Below, piece by piece: positions 1-19,895 of a stretch of DNA of 64,000 nt. The position numbers and the translations under genes are program-made. The stretch lies in assembly GCF_040054535.1 (NCBI RefSeq), contig NC_090795.1:4997501-5061500 (forward strand), written 5' to 3'. This stretch comes from Antennarius striatus (taxonomy: Eukaryota > Chordata > Actinopteri > Lophiiformes > Antennariidae). Positions within the stretch are counted from its first letter, which is position 1. Every line of letters begins with the position of its first letter. A model generated the notes under the pieces. That model was given only the letters and a program-made list of their open reading frames with translations. It had not been told where the DNA came from and searched no databases.

Positions 1-51
1 CCCTGGAGCAAAGTATCGTAGAAAACACAAATCAGTGAACACTGAAGATTA

Positions 52-9715
<9,664 letters not shown>

Positions 9716-12277
9716 CAGCCTGGTTATAGTTTCCCCGTTAACTAGAAGACCACTTTTTTATCTCCAGGTGAAGCATTTTGTAGTTCCGTCATAAGGAAGG
9801 AGTCCTGCCAAGCCAGAAATATTCTCGCTGTGTACAGTTTACTTGAGTCTTGGACTTATCCTGTACATGCATGTTGTAAAGGGTGATAAATGGCTTTTAT
9901 GGCTGTTATGCAATGAGGTTACCTTGCTGTTTTGTGTGTTACTGACTCTAACATGGACACAAAGATTGGAATACAAATATCAAAAATTAAAACATTATGG
10001 TGCAGCTATCTTCTTGCAATAAAATAGGTTAATACATAAATAAGGTCAATGCTTGGGTGGGTTAAACAGAGGTTGGAATTCTGTTGCTGTAAATTAAATG
10101 TGAAGCCAACAATTGTCCTGTCCACATGATGAATAAGCCAGGCCTTCTGCCAGCAGATTGATTAGCTGAGCTAAGGAGCAGCTCCACAGAGCCATAGACT
10201 CTCACTGGGGTGTTGAGAGGGAAGGACCTGAATTCAAAAAGAAGAAACCAATGCACCTCATTGTTGCAGCATTCACAGGCATGTTTTTGGACTCTCACTC
10301 TGAGAATGGGCTCATTTCCTCCCAACGCTTATCATTGCAGACATCACACACGTCCTGAAAAAAGACCATCTGGCTCATTTAGACTCATCAGCCATGTTTG
10401 AGTGGATGGTTAACTGCTGTTCAAAGTGCTTTCAACAAGTATAGAGAAGCTCCTGCCATTTCCCATGAGTCCAGACTGAATTGGATTTAAACGAAAACCC
10501 ATTCTCTCTCACAAATGTGAGAAGATTACTGAACATGATACAGAACTCAAGTCAAGCAAATTACAGAACTTTCCCATTTCCTTGGTGCTGCAAATGCATG
10601 TAACTGGGGATTGAAAATATTTACTTTATGTACTTCCATGTTTGGGTTTGGTTCTGGGTTTGTTGCTTTTCAAAATTCTGACATAATTCTTAGGATTCTG
10701 ACTTTAATCTCTGAATTTTATCCATTAGAGAAAAGAGCCCCAACTACAATCTGGAAATTGTGTTTTCTTAAAAGAAAGTGTCTAACCTAAGGGGTGGATA
10801 CAATATTTGGCAAGAGAGATTTTTGCAGGTTTGTAGACAGGTTCTGGTTGAGACAGCTCTTCCTGAATACTCTCAGTCCCAGAGTTGCTTTTCGCTTGTT
10901 AAAATCAGTGTATAACTTTTCACAGAGGCTCTGCAGAAGAGGGCAGTGTAAAGGGGATGAAAGTTGTTAACGATTCCTAAGCCTTCTGTTGTTAATTAAG
11001 AGACCAGTGGAAGCTTATTGTAAGGTAGAGTATAATCCTTTAGCACCATCTGGTGACTGGTCTCGTAATTTTAAGGGCAATGTCTGCTTTTCTGGTCTCT
11101 GTAACAGCATATTGTACTGTACTGCTGTTCTCCTTCATAATTGTTCAATTTCTTCTACTGTTTTTATTATATGTCACTGAGATTATCCACGCAGTATCGA
11201 CACTGCTTACATTGTATCATGGATATATGACAAATAAATAACAAAATATACAGTATACAAGTTTAATTAGTTCAATTAGTCATTAAACCACTCCATGGAG
11301 TCTTCTTGTGTTAATGATTTTTTTAAATGAATCCTGACACGTAGGAGTTAATAAATAACAAAAAAATTACAATGTCTTTCTTTTTAAATTAAGTAGCCTG
11401 TCATTAGTCTGAATTATTGTTTAGTTTACGTCACTGAAGAACTTGGATATTTATTTGTTCACTCTTTATGGCAGCAAACGATGATCAAATGCTGACGTGT
11501 TTTTAGTCAAACTAAATCCATCCTGACACCTAAGTTAAATGTTAAAAGGGTGAAGAGTTAAAGTTGTAGGTGATGACAGACAAGAAACAGCCTGTCTGAT
11601 GGCGAAACCCGATGTTGTCATGTTATTTAAGACAACAGCATTTCCCGGTCTCACTTTAAATATCATCCATAAATAACCTACTTGACTCTTTTGGATAGTA
11701 CATCCTGGGATTCAGGATTGTAAAACCCCGAAAGAACAGACTGTGTTCGCTGAACCACCATTGGTAGATAATTAAACTCGAAAATAAAGCCTCCTAAATG
11801 AAGGAGCATATAAACAAAAGCAAGACTTATAAAGCATTATACAGTATGTATAGAGCAAGACCATATAGAATTGTCGCTTACTCTTGACGTATCACCTTAC
11901 GTATGACGTCACTAACACGCGTTTGTCCAAATCGTAAACATTCTTGCTCCAGCAGCAGCTTCCTCACTGATAACTGAGAGGGGCTGTCGTTCGGTTGGCT
12001 AACATGACGACCGAGCGTTTATTATATCTCCTGCTAAAGGCTATCAGTATCTGCATTGGTTTTTAAACCAAGTAAATATCAAATTATGTTATAAATCTTT
12101 TTTGGGCTTTACAAGACCGCATTAACTTACCGTCATAAAGTTACTCTTCGTGTGTTGTAGCTAGTTTTCAGCTAGCTGAGTCTCAGACTTTTGCTTTGCA
12201 GCGTCATTTTTGTTTGCTGATTTTATGCAAAAGCTCTATTTTTGAAAAAAAAAAAAGGATTTTTCTCCCAGTACTAA
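9716..12277. other. Intergenic region between the MAM/LDLa gene and the LRR gene
   Basis: The two flanking genes are transcribed away from each other, so both promoters should lie here. Only short, unsupported open frames occur (for example near 10062-10401 and 10989-11241), with no domain signature or splice-linked partners. A perfect CRE palindrome at 11904-11911 is the only motif I would single out. Nothing else is recognisable. Confidence 0.7.
11904..11911. promoter_or_regulatory. CRE palindrome TGACGTCA upstream of the LRR gene
   Basis: A full cAMP-response-element consensus lies about 370 bases upstream of the LRR gene's start codon. Nearby are related half-sites (TTGACGTA near 11885, TTACGTA near 11898). 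ATF/CREB factors bind such sites, and promoter-proximal placement is typical. Use here is inferred from position only. Confidence 0.45.
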
Positions 12278-14527
12278 ATGGCGCATTCTTTAGTGAGTCT
12301 GTGCGCTAGGGAGGTGGTGAGGGACCACAGCTCGTCACCCTTCTGGCTGAGGTGGGTACCCCGGGAACTGTACAGACCTCTGTTGGACGCGGCGTTCACC
12401 AGCTGCAAACCGCTGGCTGTGGGTGAACTAGTGCAGAGATGGCCTGAACGCACATTGCGTGTCGGAGGACGGAGAAAACGTGGACAAACTGCGCCTAATC
12501 GACTCTGCATCCAGGCATTGTTACTTGCAATTGTCAGAGGACTGTCTGATCAAAGGTAAGAATGACTTTAGTGTTGTATCTAGTGTTTGGATCATGATGT
12601 GCAATCATGTTTATCACTGTGTTTATCACTCGTCTTTCCTAGATATGCTCTGCAAATTTTGGACCTCTGTGGATTGCAAGGAGATGAAGGAAGCATGGGA
12701 GATGCCATGGGAGGCTGGTCCCTGACTGTTGCACTCTGCACCATGGTTGTTCAGGCTCGAGTTGGAGCACAAAGAATACAGAGAAGAGAAGCAGAGAGGG
12801 AGAGGAAAAGATTTTCAGCTCTGGAGAGAGAAAGGGATGTAAAAAGAGAGAGGGGACCGTGGAAGAAGGGCAAGGAGGCAAACGAAGATGAGACGAGCAC
12901 AGGTAACAATGAGTTGGGCGGGAAGGACAGAGAAAGCATTAGATCAAATGGGAATCTAGGTGAAGATGATGTGATTAGAGGTGTAAGGAGGAGGATGGAG
13001 ATCGAGAGAAAAAGAGAGACTGGAATGACAGGTGTAGGATGCAGTAGAAAAGAAGTAGAAGAAGTAGATGTAAACAGTGATGTTTTGATCCATGTTAGAG
13101 CTGATCTTTTTGTGAATGCTCGCTCTTTGGAGCGAGTTCGTGTGGCTTTGAGCACACAGGGACCGCTAAAGCTTCAATGTAGATACCTTCGTGTGGAGGA
13201 GATTTCTGTGTCTAGTATCAGGACCCTTCTAGACCTCCTTCCTCACCAGGGTCTTTTGGGCATTGATGTTCGCTACAGCAGCCTCGGTGTGTCTGGCTTG
13301 GCAGAATTACTGCCTTTGCTCTCCGCCTTTCCATCACTGAACTCCCTTCGTCTGCACTATTGTAACCTGGATTTTCGAAGAGACCATCCTGGCCAGGAAG
13401 AAGCCCTGAGGCACTTGTCTCTGGGTCTGGCTAAGCTTCAAGGGCTGCAACGCCTCAGCCTCACTGCACTGCGTTTGCCTGGTCAGCTCCGTGTGCTGCT
13501 CAGGTATGGCCAGATCCCCATGAACACCCTCTGTAGCTCTCTCCATTTCCAACACAGTGTCTCACGATATTTCATCAATTCAACACTGGAAACTCATTTA
13601 TATTTGTCCAACAGGTTATTATAATGAAAGTTAATTTATTTTTTAGTTCCAATTTGGCTATCCAGTGTAAAGTTTATTTAAAGTTATTTACATGAGTTGT
13701 TTTAATGGTATTTTGGACAATATTAGCAATTACTGATCAATACTTATGCATTATTAAAAAAAACAACAAAAACGTGCCTACTCATTTGAAAATTACCGGT
13801 AAGCAATTTTTTTTTTTCATTTTCTGTAATTTGTTCTAGTAAAAATTCAAATAATCTACTTTAAAATCTTGTGAATTACTATTAGTCCTCTTCTATGAAA
13901 ATACAAATAAGCAAATTAATAATGTTCATAATCAATTCCCGTTCTGTCATCCATTACAGCTCGTTGCCTCAGCCTCTACAGATACTGGAGTTACCATATT
14001 TGAGCCTGAGGCCAGCTGACCTCGCTTATCTGTCCTGCAGCCATCATGCATCCACGCTGCGGCAGCTGGATTTAAGTGAAAACTGTTTGGATGAGAACAC
14101 TTTGCCCTCCATCCGCCGCCTGCTCTCCCAGACCTCCAGTAGCCTGCAGCATCTCTCTCTCAGTGGCTGTGGCCTGACTGATGGCCTGTTGGGACTCTTG
14201 CTTCCCTCGCTGGGAGGCTGCTGGGCTCTTAAGAGCTTAGCTTTGGCCTTGAATCCCCTCTCTATGGCTTGCCTCACTGACCTGGTGAGGATGGCTGCGA
14301 GAATGCCCTCCCTTCGTCACTTACTGTACCCCAATCCTCTAGAGGACTACCAGCCGGGCCTTCCTGACCTGCCCTCCAGCGCTCAGCTCTTGGACTGGCC
14401 ACTAGATGAAGCCATGGACATCAACACAACCAGTAGCCAGCTCAACAGGGTTCTGGCAGAGAGTGGGCGCTCTGACCTCTGTTTGACATGTGACCTACTC
14501 AATTATGATAAAGACTTAGTGGACTAG
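12278..14527 (+). CDS. lrrc14: Leucine-rich repeat protein, LRRC14 type (PRAME-like fold)
   Basis: Three exons (12278-12555, 12643-13503, 13960-14527) join in frame with canonical GT/AG borders and encode about 568 residues. The N-terminus (VPRELYRPLLDAAF, then LVQRWPERTLRV) matches the LRRC14/LRRC14B/PRAME head, where human LRRC14 has a Cullin-recruiting or NF-kappaB-related region. The middle and C-terminus carry leucine-rich repeats such as SLNSLRLHYCNLD, LRQLDLSENCLDENTLP and LQHLSLSGCGLTD, followed by NPLSMACLTDLVRM, which aligns with the LRRC14 tail. Human LRRC14 is about 493 residues. The extra length is mostly a highly charged Arg/Glu/Lys-rich insert of some 90 residues (about 12770-13080) after the ALQILDLCGL segment. 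A perfect CRE lies upstream. The choice between LRRC14 and LRRC14B is tentative; the ALQILDLCGL region looks closer to LRRC14. Confidence 0.8.
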
Positions 14528-15425
14528 AAGCTGAAAACAGAGCAATGTAGATACACTTGACAATCAAATCGTCACCACAATAACGGGATTGTATTCAGTT
14601 ACTTTTTCTTCATCTTACGTTGTGTGAAGAATTAATACTTTATGTTTTCTTATGAAAAACAAATAATCATGACAAAACAATGCCAAAAAATCCTCTGTGA
14701 AAATAGTTTTGAGTAAATGACAGGAGAAGTTCTTAAAGGGGAGCCGGAGATGATGGTGAGACATGTGTGAAGTCATCAAAGCAATGGGATTGTTGATTTG
14801 GGGGTTTGAGTTTAACTCTAAATGGTTCACACGGTTTATTTAGGAAAACACAAATAAGCCATACTTCACTTAAATTGTGCTATTTAGTAGGTTTTGCACA
14901 TTCTATGTATCCCAAACCAATAATACAGGTGTAACCATGATTTAATATTATAATTTGTGTTTGGTAAATGGTTTGAACATTTTCTCCTGAAGAGATTGAG
15001 CAGAAAATATATTGAGCTTTTTTTTTTTTATAAAGTCATTATCTTTGTACTGTTTTAATCTAAACTTTTGTCATTTGTTTAATGAGTATCTGTTGGACAA
15101 TGTTCGGGATAATATGTTTTTGTACTCAGTCACTGGGGATGGGGGATCTGCCCTAATTGTGTAAACATAAGAAGATCTGAAATGCTGCAGTCCACTTCAA
15201 TCTTAGTCTGAAAAATGGACACGGAAATCATCGGGTCACCCATCCTGATTTGCAGCTTGTATATTAAAGCATCACCATTATCATTAAAAGTGTACCAATC
15301 AACCTTTTACTGCACAACAGTGTTTATATACTTAAAGTCACAGAATAAATCAGACACATTTCAAAGTTTTGAGTCATTTGTCAGATATCACAAATATGTT
15401 CAGAGGAGTGTTACAAACTAAGACG
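14528..15425. other. Convergent 3' ends of the LRR gene and the unnamed minus-strand gene
   Basis: The LRR gene (plus) and the minus-strand gene ending at 15426 point at each other, so this stretch should hold both 3' untranslated regions. A plus-strand AATAAA lies at 15344-15349 and a minus-strand AATAAA at 14834-14839. If both are used, the transcripts overlap by several hundred bases. No coding signal was found. Confidence 0.55.
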
Positions 15426-18400
15426 TCATCTGTAGTATTCCATGTAGGACTGCTGTAGGATGAAGTAGCGGCGAGGTGAGATCTTCACCCAGTCCTTGTC
15501 TGAGTAGATGTGGAAGGGGCGAAGTGTGACCCGGGTTAAGGGCAAAGACATGTACTTGGGAAAGCGTGTGAGGAAAGGACGGTTTCTCAGGGGAGGAAGA
15601 CATAAACCTGCATGATGAGAACACATAAAAGGTGCTATAGCGGATGATTGCTACAAGCCACGTGTCGCCTCTAAAGGAGAGAGAAAGATCCTACCTGGAG
15701 GTCTGAATATCCTGGCCATGGTGTAAGTCTCCCCTAGACGTAGGATTGGTTGAGAACTACTAAATATAAAGCAGATAGGACTGGGTTAAAAATAAAAATC
15801 AGGTGTACAAGAGATTAACCTATCCCATGTATATGACATAAATACCAGTCGTATGAGGGCAAAACCACTGTGTCTTTGCGACCAGGAGAGGCAACACATC
15901 TGGCCCTTCTGTACTCCTCTTTTTGGACGGAGCAGAAATAATTCAGCACATCTGTAATACTGAAAGTCGGTGGCTTCCTCTTTGCTGTACTCCTGAGGTG
16001 CCGATACCTGTCACGTCCCTAATGGCGTGGGAAAAGGGAGGGAAAACTTCAATCACTTATAGTCGCAAGACAAAACCAGCCACAGCACCATGGATCATGC
16101 AAGTCAAAACCATCATCACCAGCAGTTGTGTACTCCTATTTAAAGCAGTTAGGGTCACAGGTAAAGGACAAGAGACGCAGCAGAGAGGAGATCCACAGAG
16201 AGGAGTCAGCTTACTAATGCCTGTTCTGTCCAAGATCTTTTTCCGGCTGTGAATCACAATTTGAAGGTAAAGAAATTAAGATTTAAATTAACAAAAAAAT
16301 CTTCATCACTTTGTATTTTACGATCCATAAGTCCAGCCAACAATCGGCTCTATCATGGAGGCTCTTCCACACGTTAGACGGATCCAGCAGCTCTGAGTCC
16401 CAGCTTTCCAGCTCCGGCCACAACCACTGCTCAGCCTCATTTACCCCTAAAGCAGTCAGCATGTGGAGCACCGTCTCGCTATTAATGAGACAACATATTA
16501 AAAACTCAGAATGTTACAAACTGGACAGCAAAAATAAACACAAGGGAAGCTGCAGATTCAGGTATTACTACCGTGCAGTTTCAAGGATACTACTTTTACC
16601 ACATTTTATACATAATACATGCTTGGGCTTTTCATTGACGATAATATTAACATAGATGGACTCACTGAAGACCACAGTTTTTGAAAGCCAGAAGCGCAAG
16701 AAGATTTTTCACAAGTTCATAACCGGGAGATTGAAGACACATCAACAGATTCAGCGTTTCCACAAGTACTGTCTGTTCCGCAGGTGACTGAAACAAACAC
16801 ACACATCATTAGACTACGGTCTACTTCTTCAAAGTCTCAGGAATAATAATGATCCTGCACGTTAAGTACCATGTTAGGTCTCACAAATTTGGGCACCAAG
16901 TCAATGAGGCCTTGGTAGAGCTTATCTGCGCTACAAAGGAGGCCCTGGCTCTGCAGCTCCTGCAGCACAGCGAGGATATTTGTCTTCGACCGACCGCTGC
17001 AGGAGTTTAAGCATCCCAGCAGCTGCAAGGAGAAGTCCTCTGGAGAAAGGGAGCTGGTGATGCACTGCACAAAAACATGCACTCATCAAGATCACATCAT
17101 TTATGTAATTGCCTGTTGAATGTCAGATAAAAACCAACAGAGACAACCTTTTTATCAGGATACAGGTCTGTAAACCAGCTTTCATCAGCAAATTGTCTCA
17201 GGAATGCTGGTACTTCAGGGGTAGGTTCCCGTAGTGGGAGTGGTGTTGGTGTTCTTGGACGCTGTGGGGGGTTTGAGGGAAATGGAGTTTTTTGTTTGGG
17301 TTGCTCTATCGGAGAATTGATCTTCAGAAGCTACAGAGAAAAGGATAGATAAATAAAAGTTGCCGTGTGATGGGCTGTTCTGTGAATTTATTAACTAAAG
17401 GCTCCTACAGATTCTCTTCTCTTCTCTACAGTGTCCTCTTCTACTACAACAGGTGTCTTGTGTATGTCAACAGGCAATGGCTTGACTCTCATCATGGTTT
17501 TTGGTTGGTGTTTCTGTGAACTCTTTTGCTCCTGCAGTCAATAAACAGATAAATATTTTGCTTTCAGACATTCTTACATAGGAGCAGGAATTTGTGCAAG
17601 AAGTCCAGAATTATCTTCAGACCAGGTATTACTTACCATGCTAACAGTTTTTATCTTCTTTTTTTCCACAATACCCAGAATATTACACTTAAATTCAGGA
17701 TGGACGTTCTCTTGTGGGACAGGAAAGTTGCAGGACTTGTCGTCACATGGGTCGGGATAAAATGGAAGTTTATCTTGGGCGAACATGTCCTCCAAATCAA
17801 TCTGAAAATAAAACCAAATTCTATAGATCATGAGAAACTCACATTGTCGCAAATGTTGAAAAGAAGCATGCAAAATAAATGAAGACACCTTAATACTGGG
17901 GGGAAGCCTGTATATAATCTTCATGTAGCGATCAAAAGCCTCTTTCCTGGTTTCCTTTGTGCTGGGAGGTTTCCCTTTCTTGCATTTTACTGAGCCTTGT
18001 ATGAGTGCAGCTAAGTCCTCATTCAAGGTCACTAAGCTCTCATGCTCCTGGAACAAAATACATAGAAAAGGTATTCTGCTGTTTGAACAGTTTCCATAGC
18101 GCCACTGATATGTTCAACATTTATCAGTTTACACACCGTCTGTCTCCACATGTCTTCTGTCAAAATGAAGTTGCTGGAAATTGCTGACGATCCTTCCTCA
18201 CTTTAGTCTGTTCTATAGTTCCTGTTCCTGCAGACATTTCTCACAATATAATTAGACATTTTTTGATTTGTACTTGAAATCTAATATAAATACTTTTTAT
18301 TGATTACTGTAATTTGCTTACCTTTCTTTAAGTTCACAGGTTAGTAAGTTGGGAACAGGCTTAGCAACATAGGTGCAAAGGTAAGAAAATAGCATTGTTT

Positions 18401-19119
18401 TATATTTTACATCGCCTACATGCCATCAGCCACAGTGGAAGCAGACTAGTTTCCATTTGGTAGCTGTGTGGTAGGACTTTTGTGAAATTCGTTTTGTACA
18501 GATCCCCTCTGCTGCCAAGAAACAGTTCCCCTCCAAAGCCACAGTAGGTCAGACACTCAGGCACTGAATTCAGCTGAAACTTCCTTTTAGGGGGTCACAG
18601 ACACACAATGAAGACACTTATTTAAATACTCAGACATTCACGATGCATAAAAATCAGAGACAGTTTGCACACCATCCTATCCAGACTGCAGGAGTCAAAT
18701 AACTCCAAATCAGGACATTAACACATTAACATTATGTGAATTTGTTTTAGGTATTAAATATTGTTTCTACTCACCATTCTAAGATTAGGAGTGTTTCTAA
18801 ATGTGAAGATGGGATAAAAATTTCAATTTTAGAAAAATATTGAAAGCTGCTATTTTGGGACAAGATTTGCTGCTTTAAAATTCCGGAATTGGAAAAAAAA
18901 AAATTCTCACATTGTTGGCCTGAATTTGATCAAAACCCCAGAGGATGGTGGACCTTCAACGTGACAGTGATGGAGTGACGTGTCAATAAAGTTTTCTGGT
19001 TTCAATCTAAAAAGTACAGTACTGTACAGCATGTCAAAATCTTTCAGCAATATATCTACCTGTCACCGACTTGTACTCCAGCAGTAACAGACTTTAATTT
19101 AAATCCATTTTTCTAAAAT
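15426..19119 (-). CDS. Unnamed multi-exon protein, possibly WDR97-like
   Basis: A chain of minus-strand exons with good splice sites. Phases close exactly through 17889-18047, 17637-17801, 17409-17531, 17148-17330, 16870-17064, 16666-16787 and 16310-16478, and again through 15846-16018, 15695-15756 and 15426-15607 (TGA stop). A small exon near 16220-16250 was not placed cleanly. Further upstream, 19060-19119, 18911-19006, 18775-18796 and about 18411-18573 also join in frame and contain PECLTYCGFGGELFLG. The exons between 18240 and 18410 could not be phased. Other landmarks are a Pro-rich linker followed by EVPAFLRQFADESWF, a helical Leu-rich region (HEAT-like look), and a C-terminal FHIYSDKDWVKISPRRYF. 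I do not recognise it firmly. Resemblance to the C-terminal part of WDR97 is from memory, and no WD40 repeats were identified. A possible X-box at its 5' end would suit a ciliary protein. Confidence 0.65.
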
Positions 19120-19193
19120 CATGAACTTTAAAATGTGCTCAGAGCTAAAAGTTTCTTTCCCCAGGTCGGAGCTTCTGTCTGTGTTGGTGACCG

Positions 19194-19206
19194 GTTGCTC
19201 GGTTAC
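19194..19206 (-). promoter_or_regulatory. X-box-like RFX site at the 5' end of the unnamed gene
   Basis: Read on the minus strand this is GTAACC-G-AGCAAC, which fits the RFX consensus GTNRCC, 0-3 bases, RGYAAC. It lies about 75 bases upstream of the first exon I can place for the unnamed minus-strand gene. RFX factors drive ciliary genes through such sites. It also overlaps a possible ATG (reading MDVTEQP), so it could instead be part of a first exon. Confidence 0.4.
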
Positions 19207-19553
19207 ATCCATTGTTTGGTCGACACAAACTCACTTTACAGCACTTACATAGTTCTTGAAAAAAATGTTCGAACCGCTGATGTGTTTTATAATTATAGTG
19301 CATTAAATATTTTTACCAAAATCACATTTTCTGTGTTAATGCTTTTACAGTTTTAATTCTATGAAAACCCTCTGAAATAAATAAATGATCCACCCTGCAA
19401 TGATGAGAGTTTTATTCTTATCCCATGTGTAGAATTGTCTGAGAAAAAACTTTTTTTAAAATCTGGTAGAATGATTATTTGATAATTCTGCATGATAGCT
19501 GAAAATAGATGAGACGTTCAAAAACCCATTTAATCACAGAATTTTTTTAAGAC

Positions 19554-19559
19554 TTTATT
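19554..19559 (-). terminator. Probable polyadenylation signal of dync2i1
   Basis: A minus-strand AATAAA lies about 340 bases downstream of the dync2i1 stop codon (19896). The interval has no coding signal and is AT-rich, as expected of a fish 3' untranslated region. Confidence 0.5.
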
Positions 19560-19895
19560 TTTTGCATCTACTTTTTTTTTATTGTACAGTACCATAATGT
19601 GAAAATATTGGCTTTCTTCAAATGCATTATACTTAAACGAAGGTACAATAATATACATATTTAATGACATAATTATTAAACTTCTTAATACCTGTAATAA
19701 AAAACCTCAAAAGATATTTACATGGAAAAATTAAATTGTGTTCTACATCAATATTTTCTATAAACATGAAACCCACGAATAATGTGACTACAGTACAGAC
19801 TGATAATTTGATCTTTATGCTCCTTAAACAATGCGGGAAATCTTTAGAATAAAAACTAACATGGGTGTGCTTGCAGCTTTTTCAGGTTCAAAGTC

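Noticed and set aside
10062-11241. Several 60-90 codon frames between the MAM/LDLa gene and the LRR gene
   Set aside because: They have low-quality composition, overlap one another on both strands, and lack recognisable motifs or splice-linked neighbours.
12639-13155. Two minus-strand frames rich in Ser, Leu and Phe
   Set aside because: They are antisense to the charged exon of the LRR gene; the composition simply mirrors its purine-rich codons.
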